Assembly (NCBI RefSeq): GCF_025766255.1
Contig: NW_026516678.1
Span: 496,001-560,000 of the forward strand
Length of the DNA: 64,000 bases
Direction of reading: 5' to 3'
Source: Zychaea mexicana
Taxonomy: Eukaryota > Mucoromycota > Mucoromycetes > Mucorales > Lichtheimiaceae
Part shown: positions 22,523 through 34,900 of the stretch, piece by piece
Position numbering within the stretch: the first letter of the stretch is position 1
Layout: every line of letters starts with the position of its first letter
The notes under the pieces: generated by a model
Databases searched by the model: none
What the model was told of the DNA's origin: nothing
The model's input: only the letters and a program-made list of their open reading frames with translations
Translations under genes and position numbers: made by a program

Positions 22523-23461
22523 CTAAGCGTTTTCACGTTTTTCTATCAGCAAATTGCGCAACCATTTGACTTCAAGTTCCAGCTCGTTCACGCGGTTTTG
22601 CAGTCTATCCGACTTGCTTTTCATGTCCTGCACATTCTTTTCCATGGCCTGTTCTCGCAACTTCTTTTTCACTCGGAAACGAGCACTTGCTGCAGTGTTA
22701 CGCCGCCGCTTATCCTCTTCAGCTGCGACCTGGTCATCCGTTCGTTCGTCGCTGACCGCTCGCTTCTTTTTCCGTGCAGGTTTCGGTTGTGATGCCACTG
22801 CTTCGTGCTGGTGTTGAACAATGGGTGATGCTGCTGCTGCTGCGAGTGGCAACGAATCCAATGCAACTGGCTTGGGGAGAATCGTCGGTCGTCGGGGATG
22901 GGTTCGAGTAGTTGCTGGATAAATAGGGACATAACCATTCAGAGTGGCAGGTTGAATGGGTTGTGGGTGCGGTTGAGGTGTAATGGGTGCAATTGGGGCA
23001 TATTGCGAAGACCGTTGCTGCTGCTGCTGTTCTGATTGCTGGTGAGCCTGTTGTTGCTGAGGCAATTCATAATCGAGGTACTCGACCAACTTTTCATAGG
23101 TAATTGGATCCAATACGTCGCTGGGACATTCTTCCTTTACGATCGTACTGTTTTCATTATTGTCATTATTGCTGTTTTCGATCTTATCGTCCTCTGGGCC
23201 AGCTTGTTTCCCGGGATTGACGTCGAATGTGAATTGGGCATTGCTCTACATAAAGATTGGAGTTCAGTTTTTATTTAATATAGCGAAAAGAGAGAGAGAG
23301 AGAGAGAGAGATGCACAAAAGACATTTATTTATATTAAAATTATTACCCATAATGCCAACTCTTCGGCGGCATCATGTTCCGACTGTTCCGTTTCAGCAA
23401 TGGTGTCAAACACCAAGGAATCAAGCGGTGACCCGAACTCGGGCAAGCCGTACGATGCCAT
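22523..23461 (-). CDS. bZIP transcription factor, Cys3/Zip1-like
   Basis: Two exons: 23349-23461 and 22523-23245. The start MASYGLPEFGSPLDSLVFDT is acidic and hydrophobic, activation-domain-like. A middle with Gln and Pro runs follows. The C-terminus carries a basic region (RRRNTAASARFRVKKKLREQ) followed by a leucine zipper (heptads through DRLQNRVNELELEVKWLRNLL). The basic-region signature NTAASARFRVKKK is that of fungal Cys3/Met4-type regulators of sulfur assimilation. Role inferred from this similarity only. A GA microsatellite lies in the intron (about 23288-23310). Confidence 0.87.
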
Positions 23462-24555
23462 TGACGATTTTTTTTTTCAAAAGTGATGTAGAAAGAGAAA
23501 GAGGAAGCAGAGCAACTGTTTTCACAAACTAACTTTTGGCTTTGAAACACCGGTCGGTGGCGGGTGATTAATGACACCTCTTTGATCTGCTTACAAAGCG
23601 AGCCCTTCGCATTTTAAGTTTTCGGGTCCCTTCGCGCTAATGAGCTTATCATCTTCTGTATGTCATTTACAAAAGGTAAGCCAAAAACAGCTCCTTATTT
23701 ATTATTATTTGTATCGTGAAAATGTAATTACATGTCTAAGGTGTCAAAGCAACCTCTTTAGGCAGCAGCCCTGTGAAAACCTTTTCTGTCGCGGCACACA
23801 AACGTCTCCACCATCAAAAGATCTCCGATCGTGCTCCATATAAGGAAATTGCTTTTCGCGAGAGAGAAAGAGAAGAAATGTATTTGTTTATTTACAGCGA
23901 ACATCTGGGGCAAAGTGAATATGCGTGAGCGCGCTTACACTTCCTGTGGAACGTGGCAGAAAAAAAAGAACAAGTGTTTTGATTGGCTATGTTAACAGCA
24001 AAACTAAACTAAGTCTGGAGATGTGAGATAAACTTTTCGAGCCTTCTACTAGTCGTGGCTCATATATAAAACAATAAAACGTTATAACATAAATATCTTC
24101 TAGACAACGTAACAATCAATAAAAATATTGCAAGTTATACTGTATATGCTTCTTCAAATATAATCGACTGTGTAGAACTCTTACGATAAGGGTGATCGAG
24201 CAAGTTTTACAAAAACAAGCAACTATAACTTTATATTAATACAACCAGAAAACAATGCTCAACACGGTCAGTGATTCATCGACTGAGTTTAGTCAGTTGT
24301 TCGCGTCGTGTGCTTGTTGATCGTCGTTATGACAACCAATGCTGCATAGGTTTGCTATGTATGCACAGCGTAGTTGCTATATTATAGACAAGCAAACAGC
24401 AAGCAATTTGACGGAGAGATGTCCTAAAATAGTAGCGTCTGAGGCATTATCTCTTGCGCTGACTTTTTTTTTGTGAGTCAATCAGTTCTTTTTTTTTTAT
24501 TCCACCTTTAAACAATCTATCACCACTACATATACATATAACGACACGACAGATC
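23462..24555. promoter_or_regulatory. Divergent upstream region of the bZIP and PP4 genes
   Basis: About 1.1 kb, AT-rich, without a supported gene. T-runs lie close to the PP4 start. Confidence 0.45.
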
Positions 24556-26342
24556 ATGGGGCAACTAGATCGGTACTACATTAATACCTTGAAAAAAATT
24601 ATTGTCTCGAAACCCCCTTCATGATCTATACAGAGTGCCATTAACCGTTTAATGTCTTGCCAAAAAAAAAAAGACAACTCGAGCAATTACGCAATGGAGA
24701 ATTTATCTCAGAGCAAGAAGTAAAAGAATTATGCCAAAAAGCAAGAGAAATCTTAGTTGAAGAAAGCAATGTTCAGCGTGTCGATGCTCCAGTAACGGTA
24801 CAATGAATAAGATAAAAATAAACTATAAACCAACACCCGTGAAAAAGAGCACTCATCTATGACGATTCTCTTTTAGATCTGTGGTGACATTCACGGTACC
24901 GATTTGATTCACGAAAAAGAAAAAAATAAGAAAGAGAATGAACGTTCCGTTTTGCCTTATACTTTACTTATAATCTTGATGAAAAACTATTTTTTAGGGC
25001 AATTCCACGATTTAAAAGAACTCTTCACAGTGGGCGGCGAATGCCCCGATACAAACTACTTGTTTATGGGTAAGTCCACGGTTGCAAAAAAGGATAAAAC
25101 ACCAAGAAGAAAATGAGGAGACACCGGTCATGTTGCTGCTGTTTATGCTGATAGATGTGGGGCTTTATATTCACAATTGTTGTTTAGGTGACTTTGTGGA
25201 TCGTGGGTTTTACTCTGTCGAAACGTTCTTGCTGTTACTGGCATTAAAGGTGCGTTACCCTGACCGAATAACGCTTATTCGAGGAAATCACGAAAGCCGG
25301 CAAATTACACAAGTGTATGGATTCTATGAAGAGTGTATCCGCAAATACGGATCGGCCAATGTGTGGCGATACTGTTGTGAGATTTTTGACTACCTCAGCC
25401 TGAGTGCCATCATCGATAACAAAATCTTTTGCGTTCATGGAGGATTATCACCAAGTATAACCACACTGGATCAGGTAAAGTGAAGCAATCAGGAGGACGG
25501 GGGGTAACATTGTGTAATTAGCCAGAAAAGAATTAGCCTGGGTCTCTCTGTGTATCTCTACTATGGATTTATCTCATATGATTCATGTGCTACTGCTACT
25601 AGATTCGAACAATTGACAGAAAGCAAGAAGTTCCACATGATGGTGCAATGTGCGATTTATTATGGTCGGATCCTGACGGTAAGAAAAAGAAAGGGGGTCG
25701 GATATATGACGATGATAATGAGAAAGACAATTTCTGATAAGTTGGTTTCTGGTTCTTGCAGAGATCGAAGGTTGGGGTTATAGTCCCCGAGGCGCAGGCT
25801 ATTTATTTGGTGGCGATGTAGTACAACGGGTAAAGACATCTTTTCATATGTTTATGATGCTGGGACTATGCGTGACACCAAGCTCACTACTTGCTCTTTT
25901 TAAGTTTTTACAAACAAATGATCTGGAATTGATTGCACGAGCGCATCAGTTAGTGATGGAAGGTTACAAGCTGATGTTTGACAATACAATCGTCACTGTA
26001 TGGTCTGCACCAAATTATTGTTACAGGTACATATCATTTTCACTTGTTGCCTGTCCATGCAAAGAGACAATTAACTTATGCTGTCTTGATTTGGATTAGA
26101 TGCGGCAATATTGCGGCAATATTAAAGCTGGATGACAGTTTGAATCGCGAATACAAAATATTTGATGCTGCACCACAGGTATGCTAACGAGTTTATCATA
26201 AGATAGAGGGTAGAGGGGATTTGCGTATGTGCGTGTGTCTGTCTTGTGTGCATAAACCTTGTACGCTGATCATTTTTCAATTAAACAGCAGGACAGTCGG
26301 GGGATAATATTGAAAAAATCATTACCGGATTACTTTTTGTAG
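24556..26342 (+). CDS. PPH3: Serine/threonine protein phosphatase 4 catalytic subunit
   Basis: PP2A-like phosphatase acting in DNA-damage recovery and other pathways. Ten predicted exons: 24556-24572, 24674-24797, 24877-24895 (19 nt), 24998-25069, 25188-25474, 25603-25678, 25762-25829, 25905-26026, 26100-26178 and 26292-26342. The product starts [15 protein letters not shown] and keeps the metal and phosphate motifs GDIHG, GDFVDRG, RGNHE and HGGLSPS, plus [11 protein letters not shown]. It ends in DYFL, the carboxymethylated tail of PP2A-type enzymes. The start MGxLDRQxEQLR and [18 protein letters not shown] point to PP4 rather than PP2A or PP6. The last intron has a CAGCAG double acceptor. 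Confidence 0.92.
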
Positions 26343-26937
26343 AAAAAAATTGAGACTATGATTTCAGGGCATAATAGTCTAGTATTACGACTAGGGGCAT
26401 GATATTTCTCTGAACCCTCCTTCTATATCATTTTACTACTACTATAAACCGTCGCCAAAGTAGCGACGCTTGCTCATCTGTGTATATGTACTCTAAAAGA
26501 TATGTTTATCTTCTGTTAGCCTTTTTGTCATGCGCGCAAAGAAGGTGGATGATATCTAAATAGTAAATGTGATTAGTGACCTACATTCTGCAATTTACAT
26601 AATAGTGCTGGAGCTTATGCACAAAACAAATAATCCTGTACCGCTATCTCTCTCTCTCTGCTGTAATCGTATAGAAAAGTGAATAATTCATCACAATGCG
26701 ATTGCTTTGCTCACTTGTTAGTGACGTGAGCAACCTTATTGACTCGACTCGAATACGCGAAAAATGGCAGATGACGTTCTTACTCGGACGATCCGATGGA
26801 TAGCCATGGAAGTTTCTTACGCTAATACTTGAATTTGATTGGCTAGTATGCGCGCATATATGATGTAGTGAGCGGGCATGACTAGCAGCTGGCGACGCCT
26901 TTTTTCTTCTGCTCTTCCTTCTATAATCCTGCTTGAC
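26343..26937. promoter_or_regulatory. Upstream region of the DnaJ gene
   Basis: No gene seen. Contains one GGAAGTTTCT site near 26808, which fits half of a heat-shock element (GAAnnTTC); a third unit is not evident. Confidence 0.35.
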
Positions 26938-28384
26938 ATGCCACAAGCTACAACCGTAAACTACTACGAAGTTCTTGAAATCCATGAACAATCTTCTTCA
27001 GATGAGGTGCGAAAGGCATATCGTAAACTTGCCTTAAAGTTCCACCCAGACAAGAACAGTGCTCCTGGAGCAGCTGAAAAGGTATTATTTTTAAAGACCA
27101 TGCGGCTTTCTTGCATAATTCAAGGTTACGAGCTGAAAACTGACTCATTCGCTTTAGTTTAAAGAGATTAGGTAAAAGCGCAAGATTAACGAGCTTTTGT
27201 AAGTCTTGCTTTACTTTTTACATGGACGCTAACTGGTATGATTGTTGCCACTGTAGCCATGCCTATGAAATCTTGTCTGATCGTAAGCAGATATAGACGA
27301 AAGAGCGCAGGATGCAGAAGGGGGAGGGGTTGTTGTTGTTGTTGCGGGAAGCATGACGTTAACATTATGTCTTATAGCGGAACGAAGGGAGGTATACGAT
27401 CGAGAAAGAAGATACGGTGGTCACACGTCATTTGAAGACAATCAATATGATCATTTTGGCGGTTTCCACGTAAGTTTTTCTGTGCCTTTTGTAGCCAATC
27501 ATCTCTACTTGTAGCAAAATGAACTACACGTCACTCATGTATAGAGCTCTCTTACAGTTCCATTCGCCCGAAGAGATCTTTGCACAGTTCTTTGGCTCTT
27601 CCTTTGGTGGCCCCTTTGGTGGTTTCGGTGCTCGTAAGTAGCACTGCCTTTATTTTGCAGTGTGTAGGATACTAACATCTATCTGCTCAAATTTCAATAG
27701 AATTTGGCATCGGAGGAGGCAGTCGACCGAGGAGCAGAGATATGTTTGGTGGTGGCATGTTCGCTGATCCCTTTTTCGGTGGCGATGCCTTTGCCCATCA
27801 CGTCCATCATGATCCTTTCAACGATCCGTTTTTCGGTGGAGGAAGCTCGCGCGGCATGCCTCCCATGGGCGGACCTCCTCCAGCTCCCCCAACTTCGTTA
27901 CTGGGTGGGATGAATCCACTTTTCTCGTCTTCAGCCAGCTTCAGCAGCAGCAGCAGCAGCTCCAGCAGCGGTGGCATTGGTGGAGTGAGTCGAAGTGTAT
28001 CGCAATCGACCAAAATCGTCAATGGTCAGGCGCAAACCGTTACAGTCACAAAAGTACAAGATGCAACGGTAAGACTCCTTTATTTTAAGCACATGCGTGG
28101 ATCACAGTACAATATGATGATAAGCTTAGGGTTCTGTTTATTAAATTCGCCGTTTTCTCCTTTTATCATTATTATGGGAACGAATACAGGGTACAACAGT
28201 AACAGAAGATTATGGTAATGGACAAAAACGAGTCATAGTGAATGGTGTGGAGCAACAAAACACATTGGGACAAGGTCCTGCTAGCAGCAGTCGCAGACAT
28301 ATCGCAGATGGAGGAGATGGAAGCGGATACCACGGCAGTAATAGAAGCCGAGTACAACCATATAGCAGAAGACGAAGGTCTTGA
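26938..28384 (+). CDS. DnaJ (Hsp40) co-chaperone, DNAJB6-like
   Basis: Stimulates Hsp70 ATPase and binds clients. Exons: 26938-27081, 27158-27171 (14 nt), 27257-27282, 27378-27469, 27558-27633, 27701-28078 and 28190-28384. The J-domain reads [20 protein letters not shown] with the HPD motif (KFHPDKN) and [16 protein letters not shown] Gly/Phe-rich region ([14 protein letters not shown]) follows. Then comes a Ser-rich stretch near 27945-27970, as in DNAJB6/B2, and a basic C-terminus ending in RRRRS. The 14-nt exon encodes part of helix 3 (FKEIS). An in-frame upstream ATG at 26878 would add a hydrophobic leader and is a less likely start. Confidence 0.9.
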
Positions 28385-29277
28385 AAGGCAGTTTACAATG
28401 CACACGACTTATACAAACGAAGGAAACAAAGATATACTTTTACATGTGATTACTGGGACTACTTGATGGTGATCGTGTGTCTGGAAAGAAGCTGTTCGAA
28501 ATGGTGTTGTTACTGCTGCTGCTAGCATTATCAAAATTGCCTTCCATGGTATCATGAAGATGAGCTGCCGTACATGAGCACGAGTTCAAAATCTCGCATA
28601 AGCATCCATTAAGAGGATTTGGTGCTATAAATAAAAGAACCGTCATGTGCATGACAAGAGATCAGATTTTCTTATTTTCGTGTGTCCAGCAGATATTAAC
28701 TCACTTTTCTCAATGGCACAAGTGCATTTGACATGAGACTTCCTTGTCGCTCGCAAATGACGACAGTGATTACACTGACTGACCTGACGTCCACGTTTCT
28801 GCACAGGAATCAACTCTCGGTCGTTGTGCTGACAGTCCTTTACCCGGTGCCCTCGAATACAAGACCGACTTCAACGTTAAAAAAGAATAAAAAGTTAGGT
28901 AAAAAAAAAGTGAAAGAGGTAGAAGACCAAGTATAGCAGCATACCAAGCAAATTTCACACCGTCTATAATAATTGCCATTCGAAACGATCAAGAAAAAGG
29001 ACAAGGAACAACTGAAACCAGATCTACCGATCGTGGGGTCCGAAAATCGAAAAAAGAAGGTTGTGTGGGGAAGAGCGAGCGGCTCTAAATATGTATAGGC
29101 GCAGCTTGGATTATCCTGATTTGGAAGCAGCACAAAATGCTCAAGCTGCGTACAGGATGTGGATGGTATATTTTTAAGTTTGGAGTAAAGGAAACTACAA
29201 CCATGATTGATATACATGCAGAGATAGGATGACTGGCGTGATGACAAAGGTGATAGAGAGGGGAGGGGATACACGTT
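28385..29277. other. Intergenic stretch between the DnaJ and four-TM genes
   Basis: A possible short frame near 28800-28890 (ESTLGRCADSPLPGALEYKT) follows an AG, but no start, end or family can be assigned. Nothing else is seen. Confidence 0.35.
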
Positions 29278-30497
29278 CTATACTTTCCTACTAAATGACA
29301 TTCTTGAAAACAGTGAAGAGATCCAAGCCCCCGGTCTTGCTGTCATACTTCGACCCTTTGTCCCTCGTTCTTCATCATCAGCGCTATTGTGCTTCTTTGG
29401 TTTGAGGTTCATCATGGTAGCAGGTGGTGGCATACCTCCTGCTGCTGCAGCAGGACCAGCACCAGGTCCGAAATGGCCTCCAGGAGGATAGAACGGCAAT
29501 GTCAAAAAGTACAATTGTTTTTGAGTGTACGACCATAAGCAGAGGGCCCAGTACATCTATAAATAGTAGCGACAAGATCAGCAAAGCAGAACAAATAGTT
29601 GCTATGAACTAGATAAATACTTGCATAACATATGGTAATCATAATAAACAGCACAATGGCAAACTTCAATTCATCTTCCCAAAGCTTATTGCAGTTGTAG
29701 AGGTTCGAATCGTCCTGTGGCTCCTCTACCGCTGTGCTGTTGACGCTGCTGCCCAAAAGTTCGCGGGATGATGAGACGCACCAATCGTTGAATTGTGGTC
29801 GCTGGACGCCGAATAATATGATATCGATGAAAAAGTTGATGACGAATATAAACACGACGACCCACATGCTACGATGTGCAAGTCGTAGAATCGCTGGTTT
29901 GTTCTGTTGTAAATGAAATTCTAGTCGGATCAATATCGTCTATCATCGTTATCGACATCCTCTCTGACTGATGTTCAGGTAGTACTTACCGTGACTAAGG
30001 CAAACATGGCAAACAGGGCCGCGACAAGAAATATAATGCAGATGGAGCCCGTTACCATGAGCGCGTGGTAATCTAGATATGAGAATACAGCTGCGAAATG
30101 GACAGTATGTATGGACGCAGTGCCGTTAGAAATCAAAAGACCCTTCTCGTAATATATTGTGATTTGCCGATATGATGACAGGATTTTGTTCCTTACGACT
30201 TCGACTTTGAAAAGATAGGATTGTAACGTAGAGATTGATGCCCTAAAATATTTCCACAGATATTGAAGATCAGCATATTTTTTATAAGTTTCTAGATGTG
30301 CATTCTCTATTCCAAAAAAGCGAACCAGGTATTGTCGACATAACTAATGAATCTTTTCTTACCAGCCATATCAAGCACGCCAATATACCACCGCCTTGTA
30401 GTGACATGCAGCCACAAAATTTTCGAGTGTATGAATGTGTTGCGTGTATGTCTTGGTCCCGGAAATAGGGCTCACCAGGATACATTCCCTGATTCAT
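29278..30497 (-). CDS. Four-transmembrane-segment protein of unknown function
   Basis: Start MNQGMYPGEPYFRDQD. About five or six exons follow on the minus strand. Hydrophobic segments are GGGILACLIWL continuing into GINLYVTILSF, ALMVTGSICIIFLVAALFAM, SMWVVVFIFVINFFIDIILF and LKFAIVLFIMITICYASIYL. A loop between TM3 and TM4 has two Cys (DWCVSSS and YNCNK), suggesting a tetraspan topology with a disulfide-capable loop. The tail is Pro/Gly/Ala-rich then basic (LKPKKHN, GRSMTARPG). I do not recognise a named family. The last intron donor is uncertain. Confidence 0.65.
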
Positions 30498-31220
30498 GGT
30501 TGGCTATGAATATATGAGGATTGAGTAAGGCGTTACAAGAGAAATGGAAAAGTATCAAGAAAAGAGGTGCTACTCGTTACTATTGTCATCACAAATAAAT
30601 GAAAAAAAAAGGCCCCCAAGACCAAAAATTCGACTCGAAAACAAGTTGCCTTTTTGGGCATCCATTTCCGGGAACTGCCTTCCCAACAACGACCATCCTC
30701 TGTGTCTCCTCTTGTTACAAGATCGGCTAGTTTGTGTTTGCAGAAAGAGCAACGACAGTTACGAAAATTCGTTTTGTACGGTTGACTTTTATGTTTAAAT
30801 GTCGTTTACAGCCAGCACCAAGTGTCGCTTTATCAACTACAGTCTCAGAAATTGGAAAAAGATGATAAAATATAGAAGAACAGAAAAGTCCTCAATAAAG
30901 GTGCTGAGTGACACCAAACAAATCTATACGAGCATAGCATACTTGTATCATAGCAATACTGATACCGCTGTTTTTCTGTTCTTTTTGTTTCTAGACAATT
31001 CTTACAAAGTACCGCACTTGACACAGCGGGCTAATAGCATTCGCTTTTTTGAGTTTTCAACAAAGACATTTCAAGCTGAAACATTCTTTTATTTTTCGAC
31101 AAGGACATCGAATATTTCTCTTCATGGACCCCTGTTGTTAAGACAACAAAACATATATAAGCGAGGGGTTACCGCATTCCGATTTTAGCTAACGTTTCCT
31201 AATTCAAACATCAAGCCATC
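30498..31220. promoter_or_regulatory. Divergent upstream region of the four-TM and MGAVVSC genes
   Basis: About 720 bp, AT-rich, no supported gene. TATATAAG at about 31151-31158 lies some 65 bp upstream of the MGAVVSC start codon and may be its TATA box. Confidence 0.45.
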
Positions 31221-31480
31221 ATGGGCGCCGTTGTATCCTGTCTTAATGGAATAGTAACCTCAATAGCATCACTGCTCTCCGGTTTAGTTAGTGGTGTTGC
31301 TGGTAAGTTGTCATCTTATATAAAATAAATGAAAAAAGAGCATCATAACAACGATAGTGAATTAATATTTTATAATTTTTTACAGGTTTTTTCAATGCGG
31401 TTATCTCTGCTATCGTCAGCTTCTTTACGGGTATATTCAGAGCAATTGGAAAATTATTAACGTGCGGGAGAGGGGCGTAG
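31221..31480 (+). CDS. 58-residue conserved hydrophobic protein (MGAVVSC type)
   Basis: Two exons, 31221-31302 and 31386-31480, joined in phase by a GT-AG intron. The product starts MGAVVSCLNGIVTSIASLLS, has a mostly hydrophobic or amphipathic middle with repeating small residues, and ends LLTCGRGA. Gly2 fits N-myristoylation; Cys7 and the C-terminal Cys could be palmitoylated. Similar tiny MGAVVSC...TCGR proteins are, from memory, widespread in fungi but uncharacterised. Membrane-surface location is inferred. The gene sits about 500 bp from the right inverted-repeat arm. Confidence 0.8.
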
Positions 31481-31978
31481 CACGAAACCTTGACAAAATT
31501 ATCGACGGCCAACCTCCCCCTTTTGCCGCACTGTATATAACCCCGTATCCTTATAATTCGTTAACATCTTATGTAACAGACACACATAATTGTACACGGT
31601 ATATAATAACACACATAACTGAACACAGTACAATTTTCTTATGACTATAATTACAATGAGGATTTAATTATGCATACTTTCCAATAAGATTAAAATTGTG
31701 TATCAAATAACTGGAAATCTCTCACAAACAGAATAGATGTAGTTCATCATCGTCGACTTCTTGGATCTTGTATTATGCAGTCATTTCAGTATAAGCGACG
31801 CTTATGATAAGATGCTTTTCATATTGTTTGAGCTTATAATTTTTAGTTGATCGACATGCAAAGCAATGATAGACTTCTTACATTTCATTGTGCCAATTTA
31901 ATACGCAACCATCTACATTTATCATATACAGTTTTCATTAACTAAAGCAGAAATTATATTGCATCTAAGCTTCCAGTT
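31481..31978. other. AT-rich spacer before the right arm
   Basis: 3' flank of the small gene; no gene, repeat or RNA recognised. Confidence 0.5.
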
Positions 31979-34900
31979 TTAATGATATGCGGATGTTCTA
32001 TGCTCTTACGCAAAAGTGCGGATGCGGCCTTTTAACAGCGAACTCGCAAAAGACAGCCAAATTGTACTACTGTATTGTTCTATGAAATATATCCGGTGAC
32101 TGTATAGATCATATGTCTTCTAGATTAAAAAGTCAGTGCAGAAACAATGCAACGGTGTATTGAACAGCACCAGTGACCACCAATAGGAAAATGCACTGTA
32201 TGTCGTTCTGAGGGTAGTCTTGTTGGACTATCACTACTAGAACGCTCTAATGCATACATTTATACTGTACTTGATGATATTACAAATCACAATTAACATC
32301 ATACAGTGTTATTATCATCAAAAAAGGTTGTATATGTAAAGTGAATGTGCCCTATCTGGCGAAAACTTCACTCAAGTTAATAGTTACGAATTCATTCTCA
32401 CCAACAGAATTGAAGGAGATTTTGTATGTTATGGCCGAACACATTATGTACAACATGACTACTATGCCAGTCAGTCTATGTGAGTTATGTTGCGTAACTA
32501 CATGATGCTACAGTGAACCTCGCTGATGTTGACCCATAGGGCGCATATATCTGAAGCGATCAACACTATTGAGGGTTGACCCATTGCGAAGATCTGGATA
32601 ATTTTGTGTAAAAGATGCTTCTTGTTAATGCTGTCGAGAGTTAACGCTAACGAGGTTGACCTTGACGGTGATCGACCTGTGTATATCAGTACGACCCTAA
32701 GTCTTTATGTGAATCCAATCGTGCTGATGGCCAGCATATGGTGCTAACTGCGTCTGTGCGTCTTACATAGCAAGGAAGCAAGCCGTAAATCTTGTGTCCC
32801 TGCTGGTATTTTCTATGGGCAGTTATCATGGACATGTTCTCTTTCAGCCGCAACTTTTGAAATCCAAATCAATGATAGGATTACATCCAGGTGAAATCAA
32901 TATTTTCGCTGTTATGATATAAATACAAGAGCGGCGCTGAATCGTCTTTTGATTCGAACAGACCCATTGCTTTTTAAAAGTAGAAGATTGACCGAACCAA
33001 ATCTTGAAAGCTGCTAAATAATAGGCTAAGAAGCCATGCGAAAACGTGGAGATAAACTTTAACAATGATTTATCGGAGGAAATGCTATTGTGCAAAGAAA
33101 AGATTGTGAAGATCGATACAAGGAATATGCAAATGACATTGAAAAAACAGACACAAATAAAAGTACATTGAAAGGATGAAGAGAAGGAGAGGAAAGTAGA
33201 GAAAAATAAGTTGATGGTGTGGAATGGAAGCGGCTGTCGTCTCTACAAAAAGAAGAGTGATGAATAGATGTGTGGTTAGTATAAGCTGGTGCCTTCTTAA
33301 TATGGCTTTGGTTAGCCCGTATTTGCCAGCATGGCAGCCCAAGATTCAATCCAGCAGTGTACATACATCAGATATATATCGGCAAGGCGATGCGGCAACA
33401 TCTTGTTCAGGAACAGTCGTTTGAATAGCCATGGCTGGCGTACCAAGCACGTTGACGGCGTGTGCTTCCTTGGCGAACACTAAATAGTTAGAACAAACAA
33501 AAAGGCCTATGTGTGAGTGTGTGAGTGTGCATGGTTGAGAGTAAGATACTATTTCAGCAGTCCTCGTTGCCACAAAAGACAAAACACGTCGAAGGGTACA
33601 CGTCGAAGGATGGGAAGCCTAAGTTGGAGGTGGAGACAAGAAGGATCGACTCTATAAGATGAGTAGAAAGTGAGATAACAAATCCGTTGGGTAAAAGAAG
33701 ATAATTTATACTTACAGGAAGGCGTGTCCAGCAGCCATGTTTAGCGACGGTCGCTCCCGGCCGTGCATCGAGACAGCTTCGAACGAAGTTCCATAATGAT
33801 GCACGCCTAGCCCATAGCAGAGCATTCCTACCCAAGACTGCCTTAGTCTTATGCCGGCAGGTCCGTCTCTCTCAAGGTTCCCTGTGGGGCCACCTCTTTA
33901 CGGGCTAAGATACTGATACCGAGGCCAGCCCGTAGCAGAGATCTTCCTACTTCTCACTACAATCACATTGCAGCGATGCCGGTAGGAATGTCTCCCTCCA
34001 TGGTTCATCCAAAAGCAGTCAACAACCGCACGGTTGACGTCGACCACAAATGGAGCACCAATACGGGCCACACCATTGTAAAGCCGTACCGTCGCAGGGT
34101 GGGAAGCCAAAGTTGGAGGTGGAGACAAGAAGGATCGACTCTATAAGATGAGTAGAAAGTGAGATAACAGATCTATTGGGTGAATCAAGATAATTTATAC
34201 TTACAGGAAGGCGTGTCCAGCAGCCATGTTTAGCGACGGTCGGTTTCGGCCGTGCATCAAGACAGCTTCGAACGAAGTTCCATAATGATGCACGCCTAGC
34301 CCATAGCAGAGCATTCCTACCCAAGACTGCCTTAGTCTTATGCCGGCAGGTCCGTCTCTCTCAAGGTTCCCTGTGGGGCCACCTCTTTATGGGCTAAGAT
34401 ATTGTTACCAGGAAGCCCGTAGCAGAGATCTTCCTACTTCTCACTACAATCACATTGCAGCGATGCCGGTAGGAATGTCTCCCTCCATGGTTCATCCAAA
34501 AGCAGTCAACAACCGCACGGTTGACGTTGACCACAAATGGAGCACCAATACGGGCTATACCATTGTAAAGCCGTACCGTCGCAGCATAGTCTATATCAAA
34601 AAACAGCGTCATCCAGACAAAATGTTAAGAATGATTGCACCCTACAGAGAGATTCAACGTTTCTTAAAGAGAGGTCCGTAAAGTACAATACTTACACTGT
34701 AGAAAACGTGACTTTGCACGTTGATCTTGCCATACATTAGAGCCCTCTAAGAAAAGAAAATAGATTGAGAGCGGGTATTAAGCTTTAAAAGAATAAAAGC
34801 GGGACGATGAAGAGGGGGAGGGTAACTGGCATTCCGCGTTACGAATTGAATTTACCTTGCCATGTGGATTATGTGGGTTGGGTGAAGAGATCCTGGTCTG

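Noticed and set aside
26800..26820. Heat-shock element upstream of the DnaJ gene
   Set aside because: Only one GAAnnTTC pair is seen; a functional element normally needs at least three units.
28733..28936. Possible gene between the DnaJ and four-TM genes
   Set aside because: Several stops, no plausible intron to join the short readable stretches, no family match.
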